From Zoogloea sp041904905 (GTDB lineage Bacteria; Pseudomonadota; Gammaproteobacteria; Burkholderiales; Rhodocyclaceae), in NCBI RefSeq assembly GCF_041904905.1, contig NZ_JAYRMI010000003.1:61431-125430 (forward strand): a stretch of 64,000 bases of DNA, read 5' to 3'. Positions 37,226-45,506 of this stretch are shown here, one piece after another. Under the pieces are notes generated by a model. It was not told the DNA's origin, ran no database searches, and was given only the letters and a program-made list of their open reading frames with translations. The position numbers and the translations under genes are program-made. Each line of letters begins with the position of its first letter. Positions within the stretch are counted from its first letter, which is position 1.

Positions 37226-37801
37226 ATGCCCCTCACCCGCGGCACCCTGCTCGCTGCCGCCTTGCTCGCCACGCCGGCCCTGGGCGCCGGCAACCCGGCC
37301 GACCCCCTCGTCTTCGGCACCTGCGGCATGTGGCCGCACGCCCGCTGCCAGGGCGCCGACCTGCGCCACAAGGATCTCTCCGGCCTCGATCTGGCCGGGG
37401 CCGACTTCACCGGCGCCCGGCTCGCCCGGGCCGACCTGCGGGCCGCCAATCTGGCCGGCGCCATCTTCGACGGCGCCGATCTCACCGGCGCCCGGCTCAG
37501 CAAGGCCAACGCCCCCGGCGCCTCCTTCCGCAACGCCCGGCTGGTGGGCGCCGACCTGGAGTTCGCCCGCCTGATGCGCGCCGACTTCAGCGGCGCCGAT
37601 CTCACCGCCGCCAACCTCGAAGCCGCCAAGGCGCCCTTTGCCTGGTTCCAGGGTGCCCGCCTCACCGACGCCAACCTCCAGGAGACCAAGTTCAACGCCA
37701 CCAACCTGCGGGGCGCCAACCTGGAAGGGGCCTTCCTGCGCTACACCATCTTCCCCGACTCCGCCTTCGAGGGCTGCACCGGCTGCCCCACCGACTGGTG
37801 A
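37226..37801 (+). CDS. Secreted pentapeptide-repeat protein
   Basis: A 191-residue protein with a signal peptide (TLLAAALLATPALGAG) and about 25 pentapeptide A(D/N)LXX units (GADLRHKDLSGLDLAGADF and on). These predict a right-handed quadrilateral beta-helix. Cysteine pairs cap both ends (GTCGMWPHARC and EGCTGC). Most pentapeptide proteins are cytoplasmic, so an exported one is less usual. It lies 89 bp after the PQQ dehydrogenase and 5 bp before a cytochrome c gene, suggesting a role in the alcohol-oxidation complex. The function is unknown. Confidence 0.88.
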   Translation: MPLTRGTLLAAALLATPALGAGNPADPLVFGTCGMWPHARCQGADLRHKDLSGLDLAGADFTGARLARADLRAANLAGAIFDGADLTGARLSKANAPGASFRNARLVGADLEFARLMRADFSGADLTAANLEAAKAPFAWFQGARLTDANLQETKFNATNLRGANLEGAFLRYTIFPDSAFEGCTGCPTDW

Positions 37802-37806
37802 CGACC

Positions 37807-38277
37807 ATGCGCCCTCTTCTGCCTGCCCTGCTCGCCGCCGGCCTGTTGCTGCTCGCCCAGCCCGGCCTTGCCGCCACCGCCGCCGAACCGGACGGCCCGC
37901 CGCCCGCCTTCGACACCGACGGGCTCCCCCCGCTGCCCGCCCCACCGGCGGCCACCAACCCTTTCCGCGGGCACCCCCGCGCCATCGAACTCGGCCGCGA
38001 GGTCTTCAACCGGGTGTGCGCCCAATGCCACGGCGCAGACGCGATGAACAAAGGCCAGGTGGGGCCCGACCTGCTCAAGATGGACCGGGCCTGCGGCCGC
38101 ATCGCCGACCCCGCCACCCGCCAGCTCTGCGTGGCCGACAACGACCAGTTCTTCCTCAAGTCGGTGCAGGAGGGCAAGGTCCGGGTCGGCGTCACCCACA
38201 TGCCGGCCTGGAAGCGCCACCTCCCACCACCGCTGATCTGGGCGATCCGCAGCTTCCTCGAAAGCCGGCGCCCCTGA
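37807..38277 (+). CDS. Periplasmic cytochrome c of the PQQ-alcohol cluster
   Basis: A 156-residue monohaem cytochrome c. The signal peptide (LLPALLAAGLLLLAQPGLA) is followed by a proline-rich linker, then haem motif CAQCH and Met ligand in THMPAW. Two further cysteines (RACGR, QLCVAD) could form a disulfide, as in the cytochrome c that accepts electrons from quinoprotein dehydrogenases. It starts 5 bp after the pentapeptide gene, so it is in the dehydrogenase transcript. It is the best candidate direct electron acceptor. Confidence 0.88.
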   Translation: MRPLLPALLAAGLLLLAQPGLAATAAEPDGPPPAFDTDGLPPLPAPPAATNPFRGHPRAIELGREVFNRVCAQCHGADAMNKGQVGPDLLKMDRACGRIADPATRQLCVADNDQFFLKSVQEGKVRVGVTHMPAWKRHLPPPLIWAIRSFLESRRP

Positions 38278-38292
38278 GCGCCGCCCAAGAAA

Positions 38293-38326
38293 AAACGCCG
38301 CGTCCCGAAACCGGGGCGCGGCGTTT
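38293..38326. terminator. Terminator after the PQQ-ADH gene group
   Basis: A 15-bp stem (AAACGCCGCGTCCCG with one G-U pair) closes a 4-nt loop and is flanked by A and T runs. It separates the convergent cytochrome c and secreted-protein genes. Confidence 0.8.
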
Positions 38327-38347
38327 GCGTTGCAGCGACGCGGGCGA

Positions 38348-38935
38348 TCAAGGCAGGCAGAGCTGGCCAGCCACCGGGGCCGGCTTGCCGATGGTGGAAC
38401 CCATCACCGTGAGGTGGCCGCTCACGTTGGCGTAGGCGCCCTTGCCGTCGGTGCCGGAGATCAGGATCTGCTCGGTGGTCAGCTTGGGCGCAAGCTGGCC
38501 GGTGGCCGACAGCTGCGGCTGGATCACCACCACGTCGGTGGTGTACAGGGTGGTGCGACGGGCGCCCTGACCGATGTACATCGTCGTCCGGGCCGTCTGG
38601 ACGATCTGGCGCGGCAGCGCGGCACCCGCCGCCGGCACCGCCACCGGCGCCATCGTGGCCGGCGCCCCCGGCACCATGCTGACCAGGGGCTCGACGGTGC
38701 TGCCAGCGTAGCCCGTCGCCGTCGGGAAGCCGGCCAGGTTCAGCTGGACGCTGAAGCAGTCGCCGGGGAACAGGGTCGCCGGCGTACCCGGCTGGGCAAC
38801 GGTGCGGATGGTGCAGGCGGTGTCGGGCAGCAGCTTGACGGCACCGACGACCGGCACGCAGGCGGCACCGGCCCCCGTCGAGGCGAGGGCGAGCAGCAGC
38901 GGAAGGGCAAGTGCGGGGATGAATCGAAGCTTCAT
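38348..38935 (-). CDS. Secreted protein of unknown family
   Basis: A 195-residue protein with a clear signal peptide (FIPALALPLLLALASTGAGA). The mature part has four cysteines (ACVPVV, TACTIR, GDCFSV and QLCLP at the very end) and two short Ala/Pro-rich stretches (GAPATMAPVAVPAAGAALP). I see no domain that I recognise. The ATG at 38,935 was chosen over an upstream one because it has GGAGAAA and puts the signal peptide at the N-terminus. Monocistronic, and convergent with the cytochrome c gene. Confidence 0.75.
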   Translation of the reverse strand: MKLRFIPALALPLLLALASTGAGAACVPVVGAVKLLPDTACTIRTVAQPGTPATLFPGDCFSVQLNLAGFPTATGYAGSTVEPLVSMVPGAPATMAPVAVPAAGAALPRQIVQTARTTMYIGQGARRTTLYTTDVVVIQPQLSATGQLAPKLTTEQILISGTDGKGAYANVSGHLTVMGSTIGKPAPVAGQLCLP

Positions 38936-39181
38936 GGCGGATTTCTCCAGTGGTCGAAGGAAAGGGCAGGGGCGCCGCTCGTCAAGCGGCAGGCAGTGCG
39001 TGATTGTTCCGGCTGGCAGCGGTTTCGCGGCGAAGATCGGCACCGTGCCACGAGATTTCACGCTCCGCCTCCGCTAGCAACCCATTATGGGTTTTGATGG
39101 CACCAAACACGGGCGCCATCCTTAAGGGAGGCTTAAGACAGCGCGCCCATAATCCGCGCCGATCCCCGTGCCGGAGTTGCC

Positions 39182-40288
39182 ATGTCGTCGTTTCCCCTCC
39201 ACCCGCGCTACAGGCGCACGCTGGCCGCCTGCGCCCTTGCCGGCCTCGCGGCCACGGCCGGCGCCGCCGACCCCGCCTTCGTCGCCATCGCCCCCTCCCA
39301 GGGCCAGGCCCTCGGGCTGGTCACCCAGCGGGTGGTGACCGGCGTGGGGGGCGCGGCGGCGGGCCTGCCGGCCACGGTGAGCGTGCCCAACAGCCAGGTG
39401 CGGGTGATCGCCGCCCCGCTGCCCGGCATCGTCGAGCGCCTCGAAACCGCGCCGGGGATGAACGTGAAGAAGGGCCAGCTGCTGGTGCGCATCTCCAGCC
39501 CCCAGGCGCTAGAGCTGCAGCGCGACCGGCTCCAGGCCGACGCCCAGGCCACCCTCGCCCGCCAGACCCTGACCCGGGACGAGCAGCTCTTCCGCGAGGG
39601 GCTGATCGCCGAAGGACGCCTCCAGGCCAGCCGGGCCAACGCCGCCCAGAGCGCCGCCCAGGCCGCCGAACGCCGTCAGGAGCTGGCGCTGGCCCAGCAC
39701 AGCGGCGGCCAGACCCTGTCCCTCGTCGCGCCCATCGCGGGCAGCGTGCTGGAGCAGCACGCAAGCGTCGGGCAGCGGGTCGAGCAGTCCGCGCCGCTCT
39801 ACCGCATCGCCCGCCTCGACCCCCTGTCGGTCGAGATCCAGGCACCGCTGGCGGTGGCCGGTCAGGCGAAGGTCGGCACCCCCCTGCGCATCCCCGCCAC
39901 CGGCGCGCGGGGCGAGCTGGTCGCCATCGGCCGCGCGGTGGACCCGGCCACCCAGAGCGTGCTGCTGCGCGGACTGGTCACCCACGGCGCCGACAGCCTG
40001 CGACCGGGCCAGGCCACCGCGGTCGACCTCGAACTGGGCGTGGCGGGCAGCACCGGCAGCGGGCCGCTGCAGGTGCCATCGGCCGCCGTGCTCCGCCACG
40101 ACAACCGCCAGTGGGTCTTCGTGGCCACCCGCGACGCCGGGAGCCCGGGCTACCGGGCCGTGCCGATCCAGGTGACCGGCCGCCGCGGCGACACCAGCCT
40201 GGTCACCGGCCTCGCGCCAGACGCCACCGTGGTCACCGGCGGCGTGGCCGCCCTCAAGGCCACCTGGCTCGGCATCGGCAAGGAGTGA
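39182..40288 (+). CDS. RND efflux periplasmic adaptor (CusB/CzcB type)
   Basis: A 368-residue membrane-fusion protein that links an inner-membrane RND pump to an outer-membrane channel. A signal peptide is followed by the biotinyl-lipoyl half VIAAPLPGIVERLETAPGM, a helical hairpin (LELQRDRLQADAQATLAR to QAAERRQELALAQ), the second lipoyl half LVAPIAGSVLEQHASVGQ and beta-barrel domains. It lacks the Met- or His-rich N-terminal metal site of classical CusB, so the metal cannot be named. It is the first gene of a four-gene operon. Confidence 0.92.
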   Translation: MSSFPLHPRYRRTLAACALAGLAATAGAADPAFVAIAPSQGQALGLVTQRVVTGVGGAAAGLPATVSVPNSQVRVIAAPLPGIVERLETAPGMNVKKGQLLVRISSPQALELQRDRLQADAQATLARQTLTRDEQLFREGLIAEGRLQASRANAAQSAAQAAERRQELALAQHSGGQTLSLVAPIAGSVLEQHASVGQRVEQSAPLYRIARLDPLSVEIQAPLAVAGQAKVGTPLRIPATGARGELVAIGRAVDPATQSVLLRGLVTHGADSLRPGQATAVDLELGVAGSTGSGPLQVPSAAVLRHDNRQWVFVATRDAGSPGYRAVPIQVTGRRGDTSLVTGLAPDATVVTGGVAALKATWLGIGKE

Positions 40289-40340
40289 CGGCCACCCCGC
40301 CAGCCACGCCCCCGCCCCTTCTTCTGCGCCCGCGACCCCC

Positions 40341-43300
40341 ATGCTCTCCCGCCTCATCGAGTTCTCCCTCACCCAACGCCTGCTGGTGCTGGTGGCCACG
40401 CTGCTGCTGATCGGCGCCGGCACCGTGGCCTGGAACGGCCTGCCCATCGACGCCTTCCCGGATGTCTCCACCACCCAGGTCAAGCTCATCGTCAAGGCGC
40501 CCGGGATGACCCCGGAGGAGGTCGAGTCGCGCATCACCGTGCCCATCGAGCAGGAGATGCTGGGCATCCCCCACCAGCGCATCCTGCGCTCCACCTCCAA
40601 GTACGCCCTGGCCGACATCACCCTCGATTTCGAAGACGGCACCGACATCTACTGGGCCCGCCAGCAGGTGGGCGAACGCTTCGCCGGCGCCGCGGGCAAC
40701 CTGCCGCCGGGGGCCACCGGCGGCCTCGCGCCGATCACCACGCCGCTGGGCGAGATGTTCATGTTCACCATCGAGGGCCCGATCTCGCTGGAGCAGAAGC
40801 GCACCCTCCTCGACTGGACGATCCGCCCCGCCCTGCGCACCGTGCCCGGCGTGGCCGACGTGAACAGCCTGGGCGGCCAGGTGCGCAGCTTCGAGGTGAC
40901 GCCCGACCCGGCGGCCCTCGCCGCCCGTGGCCTCACCCTCGCACAGCTCACCGCAGCGCTGGAGGCCAACAACCGCAACGACGGCGCCGGGCGCCTCTCC
41001 GAAGGCGAGGAGACCCTGCTGGTACGGGCCGAAGGCGCCATCCGCAACCTGGACGACGTGCGCGCCATCGTGCTGCGCAGCGACGGCGGCGTGGTGCAGG
41101 TGGGCGACGTGGCCGCCGTGCGCATCGGCGCCCTCACCCGCTACGGGGCGGTCACCCGCAGCGGCGAGAGCGAGGCGGTGGAGGGGCTGGTGCTCGGCCT
41201 GCGCGGCGCCAACGCCGGCAAGGTGGTCGATTCGGTGAAGGCCCGCCTCGCCGAGATCGCCCCGCAGCTGCCGCCGGGCGTCAGCGTGGTGCCCTTCTAC
41301 GACCGCAGCGAGCTGGTCGGCCGGGCGGTGCACACCGTCGCCAAGGCGCTGGTCGAGGCCATCGTGCTGGTGCTGGTGCTGCTGCTGGCCTTCCTGGGCA
41401 ACCTGCGGGCGGCGCTGGTGGTGGCGCTCATGCTGCCCCTGGCCGCGCTGGCCACCTTCATCGCCATGCGCACGGTGGGGCTGTCGGCCAACCTGATGAG
41501 CCTGGGCGGGCTCGCCATCGCCATCGGCATGCTGGTGGACGCTGCGGTGGTGGTGGTCGAGAACGTCGAAACCCAGCTCGGCGAAGGCGGCCCCGCCGGC
41601 CGGCTGCCCCTGCTCCATCTGGTCTTCCGCGCCACCCGCGAGGTGGCCGCCCCGGTGGCCTCCGGCATCCTCATCATCGTCATCGTGTTCCTGCCGCTGC
41701 TCACCCTGGAGGGCCTGGAGGGCAAACTGTTCAGCCCGGTGGCGCTGACCATCGTGTTCGCCCTGTCGGCCTCGCTGGTGCTGTCCCTCACCGTGGTGCC
41801 GGTGCTGGCCTCCTTCCTGCTCAAGCGCGGCGACGCCCACGAGCCCTGGCTGGTGCGCAAGCTGCAGGCCGGCTACGCGCCGCTACTGCGCTTCGCCCTC
41901 GCCCGCGGGCGGCTGGTGGCCGGATTTGCCGGGGCCTCGCTGGTGGCCGCCGGCCTCGCCTATCTCGCGCTCGGCAAGACCTTCATGCCAACGATGGACG
42001 AAGGCGACATCATCATGCAGCTCGAAAAGCTGCCCTCGATCAGCCTCGACCAGACCGTCGCCACCGACCTGCGAGTGCAGCGGGCGGTGCTGGCGGCGGT
42101 GCCGGAGGTGAAGGCCATCGTCGCGCGCTCCGGCTCCGACGAGCTGGGCCTCGACCCGATGGGGCTCAATCAGACCGACACCTTCCTTGTCCTCAAGCCC
42201 CGCGACGAGTGGCGCCAGCCCGACAAGGACTGGCTCACCGACCAGCTCCGGGCGGCGATGGAGAACTTCCCGGGCATCGCCCTCACCTTCACCCAGCCCA
42301 TCGACATGCGCGTCTCCGAGATGCTCACCGGCGTGCGCGGCGATCTGGCGATCAAGCTCTACGGGCCCGACCTGCCCACCCTCAACCGCCTCGCCACCCA
42401 GATCGAGGCGGTGGTGAAGGCCGTGCCCGGCGCCGAGGACACCATCACCATCCGCAACGAGGGCGTGCAGTACCTCAAGGTGCAGGTGGACCGGCTGGCC
42501 GCCGGCCGTTTCGGGCTCAACGTGGAGGACGTCCAGAACAGCCTGCGCAGCCTGCTCGAAGGGCGCATCGCCGGCACCGTGATCGAGGCCGGCCGCCGCG
42601 TACCGCTGCTCGTCCGCGGCCCCGGCAGCCTGCAGAACGACCCGGAAGCCTTCGCCGCGATCCGCCTCACCGCGCCCGACGGCCACAGCCTGCCGCTGGC
42701 CAGCGTGGCCCGCATCGAACGCGTCGACGGCCCGGTGAAGGTAGACCGCGAGAACGCCCAGCGCTACGCGGTGGTCCAGTCCAACGTGCGCGACCGCGAT
42801 CTGGTCGGCTTCGTGGACGAGGCCAAAGCCGCCGTCGCCGCCCAGGTGACCCTGCCCGCCGGCTACCGCCTCGCCTGGGGCGGCCAGTTCGAGAACCAGC
42901 AGCGCGCCGCCGCCCGGCTGGGCGTGGTGGTGCCGGTGGCCCTGGGGCTGATCTTCGTGCTCCTGTTGTCCACCTTCCGCTCCACCCGTCAGGCCCTGCT
43001 GGTGCTGGCGATGGTGCCCTTCGCCATGGTCGGCGGCATCTTCGCCCTGGCGCTGTCGGGCGAATACCTCTCGGTGCCGGCCTCGGTGGGCTTCATCGCG
43101 CTCCTGGGCATCGCGGTGCTCAACGGGGTGGTGATGGTGAGCTACTTCAACCAGCTCCACGCCCGCGGCATGCCCATCGGCGAGGTGGTGGTCGAAGGCG
43201 CCCGGCGCCGCCTGCGCCCGGTGCTGATGACCGCCAGCATCGCCGCCCTGGGCCTGGTGCCGCTGCTCTTTGCCAGCGGCCCCGGCTCCGAGGTCCAGCG

Positions 43301-43418
43301 CCCCCTCGCCATCGTGGTGATCGGCGGGCTGGTCAGCGCCACCGCCCTCACCCTGCTCCTCTTGCCGCTGCTTTACCGCCGCTTCGGCATCGCCCCCGTC
43401 ACCCCCATCGCCCCATGA
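40341..43418 (+). CDS. Heavy-metal RND efflux pump (CusA/CzcA family)
   Basis: A 1025-residue proton-driven inner-membrane exporter with two repeats of large periplasmic loops and twelve helices. The TM4 signature IAIGMLVDAAVVVVEN includes Asp400, the proton-relay acid conserved in HME-RND pumps. The Cus-type cluster AIGAMVDAAIVMIEN is similar but not identical, so the substrate (Cu/Ag versus Zn/Co/Cd) stays open. The stop overlaps the DUF3240 start as ATGA. It is the central gene of the efflux operon. Confidence 0.93.
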   Translation: MLSRLIEFSLTQRLLVLVATLLLIGAGTVAWNGLPIDAFPDVSTTQVKLIVKAPGMTPEEVESRITVPIEQEMLGIPHQRILRSTSKYALADITLDFEDGTDIYWARQQVGERFAGAAGNLPPGATGGLAPITTPLGEMFMFTIEGPISLEQKRTLLDWTIRPALRTVPGVADVNSLGGQVRSFEVTPDPAALAARGLTLAQLTAALEANNRNDGAGRLSEGEETLLVRAEGAIRNLDDVRAIVLRSDGGVVQVGDVAAVRIGALTRYGAVTRSGESEAVEGLVLGLRGANAGKVVDSVKARLAEIAPQLPPGVSVVPFYDRSELVGRAVHTVAKALVEAIVLVLVLLLAFLGNLRAALVVALMLPLAALATFIAMRTVGLSANLMSLGGLAIAIGMLVDAAVVVVENVETQLGEGGPAGRLPLLHLVFRATREVAAPVASGILIIVIVFLPLLTLEGLEGKLFSPVALTIVFALSASLVLSLTVVPVLASFLLKRGDAHEPWLVRKLQAGYAPLLRFALARGRLVAGFAGASLVAAGLAYLALGKTFMPTMDEGDIIMQLEKLPSISLDQTVATDLRVQRAVLAAVPEVKAIVARSGSDELGLDPMGLNQTDTFLVLKPRDEWRQPDKDWLTDQLRAAMENFPGIALTFTQPIDMRVSEMLTGVRGDLAIKLYGPDLPTLNRLATQIEAVVKAVPGAEDTITIRNEGVQYLKVQVDRLAAGRFGLNVEDVQNSLRSLLEGRIAGTVIEAGRRVPLLVRGPGSLQNDPEAFAAIRLTAPDGHSLPLASVARIERVDGPVKVDRENAQRYAVVQSNVRDRDLVGFVDEAKAAVAAQVTLPAGYRLAWGGQFENQQRAAARLGVVVPVALGLIFVLLLSTFRSTRQALLVLAMVPFAMVGGIFALALSGEYLSVPASVGFIALLGIAVLNGVVMVSYFNQLHARGMPIGEVVVEGARRRLRPVLMTASIAALGLVPLLFASGPGSEVQRPLAIVVIGGLVSATALTLLLLPLLYRRFGIAPVTPIAP

Positions 43419-43732
43419 GCCAAGACTCAAGCCCCGTCGTCCTGACCTTGGTGATGCCCGCCGAGGTCGAGGACGCCCTCATCGACACCCTGCTGGAACA
43501 CCCCGACCTCGCCCCCGGCTTCACCACCGACGCGGTCGAGGGCCACGGCGAGCGCATCCGCCTCGCGGGCACCGCCGAGGAAGTGCGCGGCCGCGCCGCC
43601 TACTGCCGGGTCCAGCACGTCACCACCCGGGCCGCCGCCGACACCCTCCTCGCCATCCTGCGCGAGCGCTTCACCGGCAGCCGGGTATATTTCTGGATCA
43701 CCCCCGTGCTGGCCTTCGGGAGACTCGAATGA
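43415..43732 (+). CDS. DUF3240 protein of metal-efflux operons
   Basis: A 105-residue cytoplasmic protein, DUF3240 family, which is found repeatedly beside CzcA-type pumps. Visible features: VLTLVMPAEVEDALIDTLLE at the start, RAAYCRVQHVTTRAAADTL in the middle and the end VYFWITPVLAFGRLE. A GlnB-like ferredoxin fold is likely, and it may regulate the pump or bind metal. It overlaps both neighbours by ATGA, so it is translated in fixed ratio with pump and outer-membrane factor. Confidence 0.85.
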   Translation: MSQDSSPVVLTLVMPAEVEDALIDTLLEHPDLAPGFTTDAVEGHGERIRLAGTAEEVRGRAAYCRVQHVTTRAAADTLLAILRERFTGSRVYFWITPVLAFGRLE

Positions 43733-45000
43733 CCCGCCGCCTGCTCGCCCTGCTCCTCGCCCTACCCCTCTGCGCCCACGCCGGCAACCCCGCCGACGCC
43801 CCCGATCTGCCGCCCCGCGCCCAGGTGCAGGAAGCCGTCCTGGCCAGCCCCCAGGTGCGGGCGGCCGGATCGCAGATCGCGGTGGAGGAAGCCCGCAGCC
43901 GGCGCCTCGAAGCCGGCCCCCACGAATGGAACCTGCGCCTGATGGACCAGCAGCGCCGGGTGCGCCCCACGCCGGCCGGCCGCTACAACGAGTGGGAAGT
44001 GGGCGTCGAGCGCGCCATCCGCCTGCCCGGCAAGGGCGAACTCGACCGCCAGCTCGGCACCGCCGGCATCGCCAGCGCCCGCATCGCCCGGGGCGACGCC
44101 CTCCACGAAACCAGCCGCATGCTGCTGGCCGCCTGGTTCGACTGGCTGCGCGAGGACGCCGCCGCCGACCAATGGCGCCGCCAGCGCGACATCCTCGCCC
44201 GCCAGGCCCAGGCCGTGCAGCGCCGGGTCGAGCTGGGCGACGCCCCGCGCCTGGAACGCCTGCAGGCCGATGCCGCCCTCGCCCAGGCCGAAGCCCAGCT
44301 GGCCCAGGCCGGCGGCCGCGCCCAGGTGGCCGCCGAATCCCTGCGCCGCCTCTACCCCGCCCTCAGCCTGCCGTCCGGCATGCCCGAAACCGCCCCGCCC
44401 GCCGTGGACGACGACGCCGCCGGCTGGATCGCTGCCATCCTCGAACACAACCACGAGCTGGGCGTGGCCCGCTCCGAGAGCGCCCGCGCTCGCCTCGGCG
44501 CCAGCCGCGCCGACGCCGAACGCCGGCCCGACCCCGCGGTAGGCGTGCACGTCGCCCGCGACAAGGGCAGCGAAGAGCAGGTGGTCGGCCTCAGCCTCAG
44601 CATCCCGCTCTCCGGTGCCGGCCGCCGGGCCGACGCCGATGCCGCCGCCGCCCACGCCGAAGCCGCCGCCTGGCGCGAGGCCGGCGTGCTGCGCCGGGTC
44701 GAAGCCGAAGCCGCCGCCCTGCATCGCCGCGCCCGCGCCGCCTGGGCCGGCTGGCAGCGTCAGCAAGCCGCCGCCGACGCCCTGGGCAAGAGCGCCGACC
44801 TCACCGAACGGGCCTGGCAGCTGGGCGAAGGCAGCCTCACCGACACCCTCAACGCCCGCCGCCTGGCCCACGAGGCCCGCCTCGCCGCCCGGCTGGCCGG
44901 GCTCGACGCCGGCGAAGCCCGCTATCGCCTGCTCCTCGACGCCCACCGGCTATGGCCGCTGGACATGGACGCCCACGACGACGACCACGATCACCCCTGA
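43729..45000 (+). CDS. TolC-family outer-membrane efflux protein (CusC/CzcC type)
   Basis: A 423-residue outer-membrane channel subunit. It has a signal peptide (LLALLLALPLCAHAG) and then two coiled-coil-rich TolC repeats (QVEEARSRRLEAG-like and LADALGKSADLTERAWQLGEGSL-like helices). There is no lipobox, so it is not a lipoprotein as CusC is. The C-terminus is Asp/His-rich (DMDAHDDDHDHP), a possible metal site. It overlaps the DUF3240 gene at its start and the convergent VOC gene by 10 bp at its end. Confidence 0.9.
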   Translation: MTRRLLALLLALPLCAHAGNPADAPDLPPRAQVQEAVLASPQVRAAGSQIAVEEARSRRLEAGPHEWNLRLMDQQRRVRPTPAGRYNEWEVGVERAIRLPGKGELDRQLGTAGIASARIARGDALHETSRMLLAAWFDWLREDAAADQWRRQRDILARQAQAVQRRVELGDAPRLERLQADAALAQAEAQLAQAGGRAQVAAESLRRLYPALSLPSGMPETAPPAVDDDAAGWIAAILEHNHELGVARSESARARLGASRADAERRPDPAVGVHVARDKGSEEQVVGLSLSIPLSGAGRRADADAAAAHAEAAAWREAGVLRRVEAEAAALHRRARAAWAGWQRQQAAADALGKSADLTERAWQLGEGSLTDTLNARRLAHEARLAARLAGLDAGEARYRLLLDAHRLWPLDMDAHDDDHDHP

Positions 45001-45374
45001 CAGCCCGCCCCCGGCGAGTGCAGCCCGATCCGGTTGCCCTCGCTGTCGGCAAACATCGCGATGAAGCCGATCTCCGGGCTCAGCTCGGTCTTGGGCATCA
45101 GCACCGTGCCGCCGGCTGCCACAGCCCGCGCCAGCGGCACGGCCAGATCGTCGCCCCCGTCCAGGTAGATCACCACCCCATGGTCGCCCGGCTTGCCGTC
45201 CGGGCAGGCCAGCAGCGCGCCGCCCGTGGCCGGCTCGGCGTACGGAAAGACCGCCATGCGCAGGCCGCACGTCTCCTCCACGGTCAGGGTGACGGCAAAG
45301 GTCGTCTCGTAGAAGCGGCGGGCGCGCTCCAGATCGGCGACGGGGATCTCGAACCAGTTGATGAGTCGTTTCAC
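44991..45374 (-). CDS. VOC (glyoxalase/bleomycin-resistance fold) protein
   Basis: A 127-residue single vicinal-oxygen-chelate domain: NWFEIPVADLERARRFYE at the start, GLRMAVFPYAE in the middle and FIAMFADSEGNRIGLHSP at the end. The conserved His of the usual metal triad is not obvious at the first position, so metal dependence is uncertain. It is divergent from a WYL-domain regulator gene (45,507), a frequent regulator/VOC pairing. Its stop runs 10 bp into the outer-membrane factor gene. Confidence 0.88.
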   Translation of the reverse strand: MKRLINWFEIPVADLERARRFYETTFAVTLTVEETCGLRMAVFPYAEPATGGALLACPDGKPGDHGVVIYLDGGDDLAVPLARAVAAGGTVLMPKTELSPEIGFIAMFADSEGNRIGLHSPGAGCQG

Positions 45375-45426
45375 GATGGGCTCCTGAATGCTGCGTTGTT
45401 GGAGCCGTCATTCTGGCCACCCCCTC

Positions 45427-45444
45427 CTGACAGCATGGCGTCAG
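45427..45444. promoter_or_regulatory. Dyad 1 between the VOC and WYL-regulator genes
   Basis: CTGAC and GTCAG are separated by 8 bp, about 53 bp before the VOC start. The arms share the CTGAC core with the second dyad. Confidence 0.5.
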
Positions 45445-45478
45445 CAGCGCCAACGTCCGCCGCCGATGGCCGCGTTAT

Positions 45479-45498
45479 CCTGACAGCCCCCTGTCAGG
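45479..45498. promoter_or_regulatory. Dyad 2 overlapping the WYL-regulator ribosome site
   Basis: CCTGACAG and CTGTCAGG flank CCCC. The right arm ends in the AGGAG ribosome site, so binding here would directly block expression of the regulator. It is probably an autoregulatory operator. Confidence 0.65.
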
Positions 45499-45506
45499 AG
45501 CCCCCC

